Positions 48,101 through 61,899 of a stretch of DNA of 64,000 bases are shown here, one piece after another. Origin of the DNA: Otis tarda. Taxonomy: Eukaryota > Chordata > Aves > Otidiformes > Otididae. Under the pieces are notes generated by a model. The model searched no databases. It was given only the letters and a program-made list of their open reading frames with translations, and was not told the origin of the DNA. Each line of letters starts with the position of its first letter. The first letter of the stretch is position 1. Made by a program: the position numbers and the translations under genes. The stretch covers positions 43,440,001 to 43,504,000 of the forward strand of contig CM048553.1 in NCBI GenBank assembly GCA_026413225.1, written 5' to 3'.

Positions 48101-49329
48101 AACTTTAGGCAAAAAGTCTGACTAAGGCTGTCTTGTTTTAAAATGACTGTGTAAAATTTAGCGTCCCAAGGTGTGGTCCAAAGAGACTCAAATAAGTGCC
48201 CCATTTCCCAAACTGCTAACCCCCCAGTAGCTCCTGTGCAATGATTAGAAACTGCTGAATCTTCAGCGATTTTGCAAATTAGACCAAGGATTTAGTTGCC
48301 TGGGGGTGATATTTTCAAAAGAGTAGGGGTTAGGCCAACCCAAAGTGCTTGTGAGCACCTTGCTTCAGTGGCAGATTTAAGCGGGTGACTTTCCGAAAGG
48401 TAATACTTTGCTTAAAAGGATGGTTATTTAGTCACCTAGAGGGGCGGATGGGATTTATGGAAGCTGAAGTGGGAAAGAAAATGCAAGGTATGCATACTTT
48501 CAGGTGCTGCATTGTTAGAAACGTTAGCTTTTGAGAAATATTTCTGAGAAGACGTGGAGAGCGGCCAGTCTGGGAGTTTAATAACATGTTTTTGATCTGT
48601 AAAGGTTATTATACTTTGGTTAAAAGGTAACTATATTTTTCTTGTCCTGTAATCACTACTGGCTTAACTGCAGTGTATTTCCTTTCAGGGCTGTGTGGTT
48701 GGTTCTAGCAGAAATGAGCTATTGACTGGAATCTTATCATTTATCTCGACTTCTTTTGGTTATTTGAAATGTGCCTGAGAGGTAATAGGTGGCAATTTGC
48801 ATTCTTTTGTTCTGCGAATTTTACCTGACAGTCTTGTCTACAGGCTCTTTTGTAAGGTTTCAAGGAACACCAGGGAGGGGAGGAAAAAAGCAGAGCAAAA
48901 TCCTGACCTTACCAGTACATATTTTTGTGGCGTCACAATTCTGCCAATTTAGAAAGGTTTTGCTGAAGCAAATGCAGAAACAGGAAGGAGCACAGCTCAT
49001 CACAAAGAGGAAAAAGGAAAGGAGTAAATTCTCACAGCATTTTTTTTTCTTTTTGTTGTCTTCCTTCTTTGCTGTGCTTCCATTTAAACTGATTTTTTTC
49101 CCCTATTCCTTGTGTGAAAATTCCAATGAAAGACAAATCCCTGTCTTCCAGAGATAGGACTTCGAGAAGGTGTGTGTTCCAACCCCCATATGCATTTGAA
49201 AATTCAGAGTGTGTTCTTTAAATTATTTAAAGTGACTGTTTATACGAAGACCTGCCTATAATGGAATCTTCTAACATGTAGTTTAGCTATTTAAAAGGGT
49301 ATTGGTAAAAAACGTATGGCAACAGGATC
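48101..49329. other. Spacer, possible further old repeat
   Basis: Around 48310-48400 the TATTTTCAAAAGAG ... GGTTAGGCC ... order faintly resembles another old amniote repeat, too decayed to call. No gene seen. Confidence 0.3.
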
Positions 49330-49480
49330 TCATTAACGGAACAGATTTGATTTGAAGCCCTGATGCAGCTGTTGACAGCATAATTAAAATGATTAATTTG
49401 GACTAGAAGAAGTACTTTGAACTAATTTGAAAAAATGGCTATGATCTTGACCATACGTCTGACCGGTGTTAGGCAGGTAC
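49330..49480. promoter_or_regulatory. Candidate conserved non-coding element
   Basis: GATGCAGCTGTTGACAGC (E-box CAGCTG and a TGACAG TALE-type core, 49361-49378) is directly followed by ATAATTAAAATGATTAATTT (two homeodomain-type cores). This dense, non-repetitive arrangement resembles a developmental enhancer. It is inferred from motifs only. Confidence 0.25.
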
Positions 49481-49819
49481 ATAGAAAGGGAAAAAAAAAA
49501 AAACCCAAAGAGGTGTTGTAGCTCAAGAGGGGAAAGCTTTGTCTCAGATTTCTGTTTTTTCACACATCAAATAGTTACTAACAAAAAATAAAGAAGGTAA
49601 AAGAAATGAAACAAAACCTGACCTGAACATATGAACAAAAGCAATTACGTATGATTTTCCTAAACCTCTAGGGATTTCTGCATGTGCCATTTTGTCACAA
49701 AGGATCATATTTAAAATAATAATTAAGGCACTAAATATTCTTTGCATTTAATTCCATCTGTTTTCCTCTTCTGAAATGCAATTGACTGCATGTTGTTTAA
49801 TGAATATATGTGTATTTTT

Positions 49820-49850
49820 TATATATATATATATACACACACATATATAA
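49820..49850. repeat. (TA)n(CA)n microsatellite
   Basis: Alternating TA units followed by ACACACAC and then further TATA. Confidence 0.85.
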
Positions 49851-51073
49851 AAATCTTTTAAAAATCTGTTTTTTTTTTTTTTTCCCCTGTCTGGATCATG
49901 GTGGGAATTTCAGTTAATGCCTGGGGCAAAGTGCCCTGCAAGGATGTTTGGAATTCCTTTGCTCCCCATAAAGGAGATCTTTGGAATCTGTAAGAGGGTT
50001 GGAAAATATGTGGTGGTTCTATAACAATTGGCTTAACTTCTGTTAGTTTCTTTTATTTTCCTGTTATAATAATAAAATGTTTGATATGCTTTAATTGTAT
50101 CCTAAAATAAGAGCAGGACTGCATTTTCTAGTTCTTAAACAGACTGACTTAGTCTGCCCCCCTGTTAATGTCAACTGTGGCACATGCTGTATTTTCATGG
50201 ATGCTGTTATGTATGTGCATTTAAGCTGTATATAACATAAAGCTTTCCTTTTGACTGAAGGTTTTATATCTCAGCATTTAATTGCTGAAAACTTTAACGT
50301 GGGTAATACTAATTGTTCACACAAGCTGGGAGTTTGCAGTTTATGCGGTATTAACCTAGTTGAGCATTTATTTTTATACTGCTTCACACCTTTGTGTGGG
50401 CAGGGTTTATAGGGCTGTAAGGTGCAGAGAGAAAATTAAAACTGGGCAGAAGTTTATATAGAGAAAGTGTTCAATTCCATAGTCTCTTAGTGTTTGCATA
50501 TTAAAAGTGCATGTATGTTTAGAGTATATGTTTAATGTTAGAATGACAGTTTTGTTTGAAATTTGCAGCTTGAGGACTAGCTTGTGATTTTTATTTCTCT
50601 CCTCTGGGCTTCTAGCTTCATAATTGCTTTTCCTTACTACTTATTATGGTAAAGATAAAATGTTTTTATTGTAGGGGAACCAAATGTTTTGCTTCGTAAA
50701 GACAAAACCACACACGCTTTTCCTGCAAAAGTATTCTCGACACCGGCGCTCATCCCATCTGCATGGGTGTCAAGGCGCGACTTGTCCATATGCGTAACAT
50801 CCTTTTCTTTTAAGATGTGCGAAGAAGTTGCCGAAGCAAGTGTGCGATGCTGTGTTGCATGCTTCCAGTTTTCCTAGTCCTCTTGCCTGAAATGGAGGCC
50901 TGATCTACTATGTATGCAGTTTTCTTTGCTAAATATTCTGCATCCTCCATCTATTGTGTGATACTGCCTTAGCAATGGTAACCCATGTGTTTTCTGGCAG
51001 CCTAAATGCATGCTTAAAACACATTAGTTTTTCTTTATGCATTTAAGAAAAAAAAAAAAAAGAAAGCAAAAAG

Positions 51074-51118
51074 CAAAACCCCACCACCAACAAAAAAAAC
51101 CCAACCCCAAACCACCCA
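51074..51118. repeat. A/C-only low-complexity tract
   Basis: Forty-five bases of A and C only, directly after an A14 run and an A/G patch. Confidence 0.85.
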
Positions 51119-54100
51119 GATTTCTTGAACAAATGATCTGCTTTTTTTAATCTTGGACTGACCTTTGGAGTTAAGCCTCTCTGTGGTGTATAAATAAGTG
51201 GTGACCGATTACTCTTGGGAAGAAGGAAGTTTGATGAATCACAGGAAATAGTAAATTATGTGGATTCCACATGATTCCCAAGGTTGAAACAACTTTTTTT
51301 CCTCTTCCCCCTCCTAGCACAGAGGCCCTAAAATGTCACCAGTTTGATGGGATGGTAGGCTCCGGTTACTTCTGGAGGGCATGGTCTGGGAGCGAGGGAG
51401 GGAAAGCAGAAGATTTCAGTTTTTATCGCACTGTGTAGGTTAAATTTCCTCTCTTTGTTTCTTCCCTGGAGGGTGGAGAAAAACAATCGTGGTGTGCTAA
51501 AATTGTTCAAAAGCATACCAGCTATTTGGGGACAGCAAATGATGAAAGTGAGGCCTTTAAAGAAAAAAAAAAGTGCGCGAAGCGGCTCTGGTGCTGATAA
51601 CCTGTTAAGTTTTACTCCGCTGGTCTCCCATGATTTAAAGTTTCAACATCTCCATGAAGTAGCAGTAATATAAATAGTTAGGGTGGGGAAGGCTTGCAAA
51701 TACTAAATAGCAAATAGGCTCCAGGATGTGAGAGCAAATGTGGAAATGGAGCCTTTCCTGGTCTACTCTGTCTCTGTCTCTTCGCCGCTGTTCTCTCGGC
51801 TTCCTTGTCAATTAAACTAATTGGTGCTGAAGATATTTCCCTAAAGGAGATCTCATACTAGGGCATTTCAGGCAACATCATTTGCAAGACTTTTAATCTA
51901 GTCAGGATATATTAATAGTATGCAGGTTTTTTGGTTTGTTTTTTTTTTTTTTTTTTTTTAGCGTGTGAAGGGAATGCTCTGAAATGGCTACATTGTTCAT
52001 GGTCCATATAGCTAGACAAAACACTTGGCACTTACTGTCTCCAGAAAATGAAAGTTAATTTATACAGCATAGCGACATGCTTTGTTGTGGAGCCACATTA
52101 ATATAATAGAGTTTGAAGTCGCAGGAATTTTTACTATTTGATTTGGTCTTTTTCATAACAAAAGTAACTTTTTAATGTAAAAGTATTTTCTTTCCATTTC
52201 CTTGCCCTCTTTTTTTTTTTTTTTTTTTTCCCACTTTGCTGTTTGTACGTTTTATATCAGGAGGTCCGTGACCTTTATTTCACTTGAGTGTCTGATACCT
52301 GCATTGTGCCTCTGAAGGCTGTCATTCCACATTTACTCCACAATAGCATTTATTTGTGGTGTGTGGTAATAAAGTGTGTTGGAAAGAGGGTGCGAGAATG
52401 GTACTAAAAGTGGTGTATTTAGCTGGAATTTAGCACACCTTTGGGAGAGTTAATTAAAAAAACAAACAAACCTCTAAACTAAATCAAAAGCAGTCGATTT
52501 TTTAGATGAGCCTTTGTGAAGTCTGATTTGGTCACAGAATTTCATTGTTTGGCTATTTTGTAGGAATAGCGTTAGCTTGCAAATACGACTGTGCTTGCCA
52601 GAGGTGAACTCTGCTCAGAAAGGCCTCTGGGCCTAAGAAGGTGCCTCGCTTCAGAGGCAGAGGCCTCCTGGTCAGAGGCAGCTGTAGGATGAATACCATT
52701 TCTTAATTTTAAATGTTTCTTGCTATTTGTGTGTATTGTTCCTTAGTCCCAAGGACATATATGATGCTTTATAAAACAGTAAGATGGAGTCCATATTCTG
52801 CGGAGGGTTCCGTGGCTTTGCTCGTGCAAAGCTGTCGTGTGTTTGCTGTCAGGCTTACCTAGGTGAAGAGATCCAGTAAAGGCTTTTAGCATTGACCGCG
52901 TGGTTGGAAACTGGATAAATGGGTTTTAGTCACTGCATGAGCAATGTTGAGAGAGCATTGTGGCTTTCCACAGGATAAATGCCTGGGACAAATGTAGTAC
53001 TTGCAGTAGCCTTAAAACTGTCCTCAGTTCAGGCGTCTTTGGGGCACCTTCTGCAGGTCAGCTGGGATGCGGCGGAAGGGAGATGGTGTGGAGACTGGTG
53101 TCGTGGTCTAAAACGCGAAACATGCCACAGCTTTAGTTCGCTCGCAGGATCTGGATTTCAGACTTTTTGAGTGCGGCTTTCAGAGGAAGACTGCAATTCC
53201 CACCTGGCTAACTTCCCAAGAGCACTGGACCACTGACCTGGCAAAATGGCACTTTTCCTTTTAGCTGAGGTACCTGGGTTAGGTGCCTCCTGGTTGAGGC
53301 ACATTGAAACCGCTCTGTTCCAGGCACTCACCCGTTGCAAGTTACCTGTCAGAAACTTGAGCAGTTGAAGTCCAGGAAACAACAGCAATGTAGGATTGCC
53401 ATCATTAGCCACTGGCTTTTCAGAATCTCATTTATACATGACTGCTGCCATCACCTGGGGACATCTACCCCAAGTCATATAAAAGTGACCCAAAGGAGAG
53501 CTGGAGGACAGGACCAAGGATTGAGGTGTGTTGCTTGTGGAGCTAGATGTGCACAGGACTTCCAGATCTGTCAATGAATTGAAAAAATGGATGAAAAACT
53601 GATTTATTTGAACAAAATAAATCTAAAATTTTCCATCTTAGTTTATGATTCTTTTTCCCTTGATGTAAAGGTGCTTAGATTAAAAACCCCCACCTTTTCT
53701 ACTTGCAACATCCTCATCGTGAGTGTGTTGCTCACTTCTGGGTTTGTTTGGATTTTTAATACTTGAACAATGTCAACTTCAAGTGAGCTGTTGAAAAGTT
53801 CCGTGAAAAATTTAGAGAAAAACCTTACTATTTTATACATGGAATATTTCAGTTAATATAGCAGCTGAAACCTTTATTTCACTGAAACTATTATCTGAGT
53901 TTGAACCATGTAGTTTCTGTTTGTATTTCAAAATACAAAATACATTTTCCAGTGTATTTAGTATTGATTTCCTTCCCTTCCCCGATCTAGCTGAAAGTGT
54001 TATGTGCTTATTTTTATTTGGACTTGCAGGTACATGATTAGCTTTCTACAAACCGTGACTCAACTTAATCCAAGGTCAGTTCAGTTTTCAGGCTTGCTGG

Positions 54101-55095
54101 GGCTCTCAGCGGGTGTTTAAACCAATTTTCACTGTGACTGACCACTTGGAGAGAGTTGCAGGCAAAACTGGGTAGGAAGTTGCACACCATTTTGTTACAG
54201 AATACCTCTTCTTCCAAACTTAAGCTTTTCCCACTCAAGTACCTACCAGTTTCAACAAAACTCCTTATGTAAACATTTCTAAGGTGCAATGTGAGTTTTC
54301 AGTTGAGAGAGAGGAAGACTGTCCTCAGTGTAGTCACTAACACATTTTTTGGGGTAGTCACCTGTGGAGAGGACAATCACAGTGCTATTTCCAGGTGCTT
54401 TCCAAGTTGGCTGTGAGTCCCGGTTTCTGGGTTTTCCGCATCCAAACCAGCATGTTTTCCATGTCTTAGATTGGTTCTCTTTTGTAGAATTAAGTATAAA
54501 TTCATTTGAGAGGGACTGGTGCTCTGACTGCATGATTTGGGTGCTTATTGTGACACACACAGCAGAATGGCCTCCTTGGAATTTTTCCATTTGTTTTAGG
54601 AGTCTGGAAAATAGCTTTATTCCAGAGTGCAACGTCTAGTTGGTGACTAAGAGGAAAAGAAGCTGGTGGAGAAAGGACGCAAGTTACGTTTTCATGCTAA
54701 ACCCACCCCCTCAAATACAGCTGTGTATTAGCAAAGCCTCTTTTTTTTTTTTTTTTAATGTGAGCATGATGGATATCTACAAAATGAAAGGGAGAGAGAA
54801 AGAACTGGAGGCGCAGAGGCAGGCAGCTGAGCACAGATGTCTCTCAGCTGCTGCCCTGCAATGGGGCAGTCACTGAGATGGAGACCTGGCAGTGCATGCA
54901 GTTCTGAGCTGGATTTTGCTCCAGTTCTGGATGCTCTTGGGTACCAGCAGCTCACAAATGCTCTCCGTACGGCTGTCTTCTGCTCTTCATGAAGATTCGT
55001 TGTGCTGGCCATGTGTGAGCAGCGCTTGTTGGTCATATTGATGAACTCTCTCTCAGGTCAGGAGACATGTTTTTACTAAAGACTGTTCTTGATAC

Positions 55096-55140
55096 TGTGG
55101 TTTTTGTTGGTGGTTTTTTTTTGTTTTTTTTTTTTTTTTT
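55096..55140. repeat. G/T-only low-complexity tract
   Basis: Forty-five bases of G and T only, ending in T17. Confidence 0.85.
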
Positions 55141-58100
55141 AAATGCAAGGTTTTACCTGTAAAGGAACAAGATCAATTGTAGGAAGAGAAGTGCATGTAT
55201 ATACAAGTAAGGAAACTTTTCTTTTTGTTCCCCAGAAAAATATTTGCTGCAAATACTTTCCCTTGTCTCTTCATCTCTAGAGGCTGTTGCCTCATGAAAC
55301 TTGAGGTTTCAGAAACCTCCCAGTAGAATGAGAGTTGGAAAAGAAATTCCCTTTTATTGTATCTTCTTGTAATGGGAAAATGTGTGGTTGCCAGCAGACA
55401 ATTTCTTGGTGTCATCTGTTCTAATCAAAATGTTCTATCACTGGGCTGCTTTCACAAGGAGTCTCATTTGGCTCTCTTTCTCCTCTTGGAGTAATGACAG
55501 CATCCTTTCATTCCCAAATGACACCCAGAAGTCCCCCTGCTATTGAGAGTCAGACAGCAGTGTGATGCCTGTGACTTTCACACAATCTGATAACTATTCA
55601 TAAGTCTCAGGTTGTTTCTGCTTAGCTGGCGCGTATGAAAAGTGGCCACTTATAGCGGTGAACTGACAAAATGTCTTTGTAACTGGAATCTTGCAGTCAG
55701 TTTAGATGGGGGGGGGAAGTAGCTAAGTGTTCTTGTCAAATGGTTTAACATGATCTCTACGTCTGGGCATGCCTCGCGAAACAGAAGTCGTGCGGTGAAG
55801 GGGAAGCGAGCAGCGAGTATGTATTATCCAGTCTTCTGCCATGGAGTGAGAAATGCTTCAGCCAGCCTGTCTGTTTACCCAGCTAAAAAGCAAATCAAGG
55901 TTACCCATAATTAGAGATGGTTGAAGAAGAGAACGTTCAGATCAGAGTCTGGATTACAGGCAAGCTGCAGTTCGTGTTTGAGGCTGAATGATCTTGTCTG
56001 GCTTCAAGGGCACTGAAACTCAGGAGTATTTGGGCCTCAAATGGCAGAAATGCACGGTGTGTTGTTTATAACTTCCTCGTGAGGAGAAGAGAAATTTTTA
56101 ACTTGGCGCTAGCCCCTGGTAGCCGATTTAGAGAATTTCACACTCCTGCCCTGTCTGTGAAGCCTTTACTTAATATTCATTGCCACGATATGTGAACTTC
56201 GAGGAGGCAATGAAGTGCCCTTTATGAAAAGGAGCAGAGAGCTGTTGCACCAACTCTGATCTTTTGTTATCTATGGGGAGATCCTGTGGAAAAAAAATTA
56301 TGTGGCTTAATTGGAACTCTGTTTTTTGCCACTGGCTCCCTTCATTCTCTTCTACTGGATGATTTATGTGGATTGTGGGAACATTTCTCCATTCTTGCCT
56401 CCCCAAAGAACTAGGATTTCATCATTAAGGAGAGCAGATAGAAACATCCATTTACTAGGTGAGTGCATCAGCTTTCCTTACTAGATTTCAAAAAATCTAG
56501 CACTGGGATCGTTATTTATGTTTGTGAGTTACTAACATCACAATAATAGGACAGAAGATTTGTCGTGAATGTGTTGTTTGGATCTCAAGAGTAAAGGAGA
56601 AGAGCGTGAAGACTTCCTGCCTCCCCCTACCTCCCCACCCCAGCTATTTGAATGATAACATCTTCACATCTAAATATGCGAGCATGGGCTTGGAATGCTA
56701 AAAGTGAATTCTTTTCAGGTTTATAGATTAATCTAACAAAGAGGGGTTAACAGTCAAATAGATTTGATGGTATCTATCTAAATGCCTTTTTACATAATTT
56801 ATACTTTGCTAGCTATAAAAAGATGCTTTGGAAATGATTCAGAAAGTCCTTCAGGAATAGTCCCAATCTCTGCAGCCTTATTAAATGCATACAGGCATGT
56901 CTCCCAGTGAGAATCTCAAGCTGTGAAAGTCATTAGAATAATAAATTAAACTTCTATGTATACAGGCATTTTAAACTTCAGGTGAAAATTCCTTATATGC
57001 CATGTTCTAATTTTCAACTCAAGGGCTAAAGAAACGAGACTTTGGAACTGATCAGTGATCTTCTACGAAGTTTTGCATGCATAATGAGTCACCGGGCTAT
57101 GCTGGCTACCGAAAGACATTGCAGAGCTTGAGATGTTAACGCTTTGAAAGGTTCTTTTCCTGCCTTGACTCCTAGCTCTGCAACAGCTGAAATCTAGTTA
57201 AGGGGAATAGACTATTTAATGGTGGAAACAACACAGCTAATATCGCGGTGCATGTTGCTGTTTTGGATTGGTTCCTGTCATCACTTTGTATTAATGTTTT
57301 AGTCAATATTATGTTGTAAAATTGGATTCTTTGCATACATTGTGTAATCAGGAGGACAAATGGAAATCATCAGGTTTTGCAACTGGAGAAACATCATTTA
57401 GAAGAATAACTCCAAGAATCCAAAAAGCCAAGGAGCCAATGGAAACAATTCTTTCATGGAAAAATCCCTGAGACTAGTGCCTGCATGGATCTGCGGTCGA
57501 CCCTGGATGAGAGGCCGACTTTGCCTTTTAGTATCGATTTTCCAAAAACATCTTGCTCACGTTAAATTGCTTCATTTGATGAGTGTATTTGCTTAGGTGT
57601 TTCAAGGTACTTATCACCCAGTTTATGAAGTGGGAAGAACCAAAGCATATACTTCATGTTCTGTCATAAACTGATGTTTCTAGAACCACTAGAATTAGCT
57701 ACTTGACCTGAAAAAAATTACCTTTAGCCATTCTGAATTATTCAACACATGTCAGAGTTCTCACCAATGCCATGCAGATGAGGGAAGGGGAGGAGCACAA
57801 TATGCATGACAAGACAAATACATGAGGAAAATAGTAGAAGAGTTGTAGAGAGGTTTGCAAGCAGGCTGTACTCTTTCTATTCCAATTAAGAATTTGATAT
57901 ATACCTTGACTAATTGATGTGAAGTCCTCCCTCATAAATTTTACTAGGGAGAAAAAGATATTTGTGTTTAGACAAAAGTTGCAATTTCTTCCACTTCCAC
58001 AATTTTGATTTTTTGTCAGAGGGGGAGAATTCAGTTCACAAAATTGATCGTTGTGAGTTGAAGGATTCTGCCTAAAAGCTAGGGAGTGGAAAGACTAGAA

Positions 58101-59281
58101 TTTCTTGCTTGCTTGTGTGTTTTTCTTAAATGTCTGGAGGTTATGATTATGGAGGATGCTGGATCCTCTGATTAGAAATTTCTTTCTTAGTTGATACCTT
58201 AGGCTATGATTGCCAAATAAAGTAGTTTAGTCAAAGTCTGGCAAATGAAAATTAGGAAGGGATACAACTGAAATCAAATGTGTCTCATATTGGCTTCAAC
58301 CACAGCCAGCATGATATCTTCACAATGTGAGTATGGCCTCTTGCTATGCTTGGGTTGTAGAACTTAATCAAGACATTTTGATTCGCTCTCATAGAAACTG
58401 CATGAATTGTTAGGGAAAAATCTATGTGCAGGAGAGTCTTTTGAGGGGAGGAAGGAAAAAAAATTAAATACTTTTCAAATAATCACGTTGAATCGAACTC
58501 CTACTCATGCTGCTGCAAAGTAGTCTGTGGCAACAGCTGCTGCTTAACAGCTAAAAACACTGAAGCATCTATTTCAACGCAAGTAAAAATAGACCTAAAA
58601 ATGCTTAGTCTGAACCTAATTCAGAAACTAATCCCAAACAAGTGTATTCTGGGCATTGGCTGTATTCAACAACTGATCATTTTTCGCATTTCATCAGGCA
58701 ATAGTGTGAAAAAAATATCTACTATAAAAGTACTGATGAACCTTGTTAGTCATGGAGCAAAATCCCGATATGGATGGAACAAATGGCAACAAGCAGTAGT
58801 GTTTCCATCGATTTCAGTGGACTCTCAACTCGTCGTATGGTGACTATTTGCCTAGATTCCTGGGCTCCTTTTGACCTGGGTGAGCAATAGCCTTAACATG
58901 CATTTGTTTTGCCTGACGTAAATCTTTTAAGATTTATATATGTAGCTTTTTTCACGCCTTCTGCAAGTCTGGATAACAGTGGAACTCTGTTCTTCTTTCT
59001 CAAAGTCCCTGGGAGACATTCTTCTTTAAGGATACCCTCCAAGAACAACAGGAGCCTCTTGCACATTGACTAATTGCACCATCAGCAATTGAACAAGGCA
59101 TAACCTGCTTTCAGCAGATTTCTGAGTTCCAGATGTGTACAAATCCAGCTCGTCAGGCTTTTTAAGGTGTGAGGGGAACATTCTTCCTCCTTCTTTGCTC
59201 CTGGGAGGAGGACTTAACATATTTCTCAAAGAACGCCTCTTGAGCCTCCAATTATGAATATACACAAGTTTCCCATAATGG

Positions 59282-59716
59282 ATCATAGAATCATAGAATC
59301 ATAGAATCACATGGTTGGATGGGACCTATAAGATCATCTAGTCCAACCGTCTTCCCACTACCATTGCTGTCACAACTACTAAACCATATCTTGTAGCTTC
59401 TCATCAAGCCGCCTCTTGAACACTGCCAGGGACGGTGACTCCACCACCTCCCTGGGCAGGCCATTCCAGTGCCTGACCACTCTTTGAGAGAAAAAGTTTT
59501 TCCTCACGTCCAATCTAAACCTCCTTTGGTACAACTTGTGGCCGTTTCCTTGGGTCCTGCTTGTTGCCTGGAAGAAGAGGCCAAACCCCTGTTCATCACA
59601 GCCTGCCTTCAGGAAGCTATAGAGTGCAATGAGGTCTCCCCTGAGCCTCCTCTTCTCCAGACTAAACAATCCCAACTCTCTCAGCTGCTCCTCATAAGAC
59701 TTGTGCTCCAGACCCC
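59282..59716 (-). mobile_element. CR1 non-LTR retrotransposon, 5'-truncated, different subfamily
   Basis: The + strand starts with three ATCATAGA-type octamers, then runs through the complement of the 3' UTR and ORF2 C-terminus to about 59716. The 3' UTR wording (GTTGGATGGGACCTATAAGA, CATCTAGTCCAACCGTC) and coding region differ clearly from the copies at 10040 and 46441, so this belongs to another CR1 subfamily. The retained frame is open on the minus strand, which argues for a fairly young copy. No target-site duplication was recognised. Confidence 0.93.
59379..59675 (-). pseudogene. CR1 ORF2 C-terminal fragment, frame open
   Basis: A 98-codon open frame on the minus strand corresponds to the end of CR1 ORF2, with [19 protein letters not shown] near residues 4-22, [20 protein letters not shown] near 52-71 and [19 protein letters not shown] near 73-91. 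No catalytic motif is present. The start methionine is internal to the family protein. Host function is not implied. Confidence 0.85.
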
Positions 59717-61899
59717 AGGATGTGACTGCCTGTAATTGTAATGGCAGAAGAAAAACAGCATCCAGTCTTGTACCATTGTTTTGATTGTATCATGATCTTC
59801 TGATATGGAGAGATGGAGGACATTTTTCCCAGACATGCTTTCCTTGAAAGATCTGCTTTGGTTATCCTCATCTGAGCCTACAGAACTACAGAGATTGCTG
59901 GCTCTGAGACTGCCTTTCTGGTCTGACAGTTGCAAAGTCACAGGATGGTGCCTGTGCCTTCAAAATCCATCAACCTGGGCAAAGTGGCAGAAGGCATGAA
60001 TACTGTATATTTGTTTGTATTGCTTATTTTCATAGAATTTAGGTCTTGCTTGCATGCTGTTCTCTTGTTTTCTGGATATCAGAGTCCAATGTCCTGTTGA
60101 CATTATCCCTTACAGAAGGGAAATGGAAATTGCGGGTCACATTCTTTGTCTCCTTTACATGCTTTCTGATATGTGCTCTTCTGCTTTGCTTGCTAGAGCA
60201 CACTGCTTTATCTGCTGTTTTGGTGTTGGGGGTGCAAGTCAGGGGGAGCACACTGAAGGCTTGACCTCGACCTCTGTCCATGAGGAATTCAAAGCCCAAA
60301 GGGAATGTTCTTCCGTGAAGCAACACACTGAAGCCACAAAACGAATGTCTGCCCAGTGTGGCCTCACATGGCTAATTAGAAAAGCCACAGGGTGGCCCGT
60401 GTTGATGCTTGGCCCAAACCTGTGGGCAGCAGTTTACAGGAGGAAGGACAGCATCAGAAATACTGCAGTGACTTTGAGGGCTGTGCTCAAATGCTGTACT
60501 AAGCCCCACTCCAGTCTTCAGGTAAAAGTCTTCTCTTCCTGCCCATCAGCCACTCTATTTGCAAGAAAGACAGAAGAGAAGGAGATTTTTTTCTAAAACT
60601 GTTTAACAGCGTGAAATAATGCTTTCCACAAATGACTGGAACAACTACTTAAGTAAGAGAGAACCTGCAGGCAAAGGAAGAGGCCCTGCATTCTTTCTGT
60701 ATTTCAAGAAGAGGGCAGAGAGAGCTTTTGACAGGTAGTAGGCAAAGTTTGATTAATTGACTTATCTATGGGAGACAGAAAGAACTGTAGCATCAGCAGT
60801 TTGCTGGCTTACACCTCCCTGATATAGTTCTTTGCAGAACCAAGCAGTCAGATGATGACCACATCTCTCCCCCGCGCACACACACTTTCTAATGAGTTTT
60901 TGCTGAGCCTGTAGATCTACTAAGGAAATACTCCTGGTTTGATAATTGGTATGTAGAGCCTAACCTTCCCTGGGACAGATTTGGAGAGGAGGGGAAAAAA
61001 AAAAAAAGAAAAAAAAGGTTTGCAAGCATGCTTATTGTTTCTATCATATGTAGCATCCCTTTTGAATTGTGGACTCTTTATTGCTACTATTACTGTTGAG
61101 AGTTGTTCCTGTATTTCTGTCCTTTGATTGCTTTTAGTGCACAATACATGAATTTTCAGAATCAGAGTTTTACATGTGAGTGGCCTGAAAACTTGACTGC
61201 TGCTTAATCATGAGATAAATCTAGCTCCTCCTCTCATGTGACTGACAGATGGATGCATACATGTCATGTATGTCATGTTAAGGAATAATCAAAAGCTTCA
61301 TTCATATGCAATGCAAAATGACCAGAAATGACTGCACCCTGCTTCAAGATGTGCTATAATTTGTACCATTACTTTGGATAGTTTTTGTTTTCTAAAAATA
61401 ATAAATGACCCTCCAAATAGTGGTTGGCCAGAGGTATACAAGAAGCAATCCATAGTATATGGATTTGTTCAATGGCATTTAAAGGACCTTGATTAAAATT
61501 CAGCCCAGGCTGGAGTGATGAGAAGACTGTTTACCGAGGGCTGTTTGAAGTCCTACATTGCACTGCAGACAGACCAGGGGGATGCACAGATTGAAACATT
61601 TTACCTTGCCTGTCTGAATCTGGCTGTCAGGAGCCGATGGCACTCTGCGAGAGAAGTATCAACATTCTTGAGCGATTTAACTGCTTCTGCTTACAAGTTT
61701 TAATTTTCATTATTTCCAAGTCGCGTCTGCATGAGGTCAGCATCAGAGATCGTGGCAATAACAACAATTTTGTTACCTGGATGCGTGTTTATTGTCTACT
61801 ACTACAAATGCTACGTTTAGATACTTCATTTTAAAGTAGTATATATTTGAAAGTTTGTGCTGTAAAACAGACATCACTTTTATGCCTGTTTTCCCTTAG
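59717..61899. other. Spacer, no gene seen
   Basis: Includes the longest non-transposon open frame of the window (60054-60596, 180 codons), which shows no recognisable domain or repeat and overlaps other open frames. A13 lies at 60995-61007. No RNA gene or transposon was recognised. Confidence 0.4.

Larger units (their letters stand above)
49851..59281. other. AT-rich spacer, no gene seen
   Basis: Contains T15 (49869-49883), A14 (51048-51061), T21 (51939-51959), T20 (52210-52229), T16 (54741-54756), T17 (55124-55140) and G9 (55708-55716). A small patch with repeated CAGAGGC/GGCCTC words lies at 52618-52682. A CpG-richer patch at 50735-50845 has no supported splice pair. No transposon or gene was recognised. 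Confidence 0.45.

Noticed and set aside
60054-60596. 180-codon open frame, longest outside transposons
   Set aside because: No domain, composition or splice context supports it. It overlaps other open frames in the same segment and such lengths occur by chance in 64 kb on six frames.
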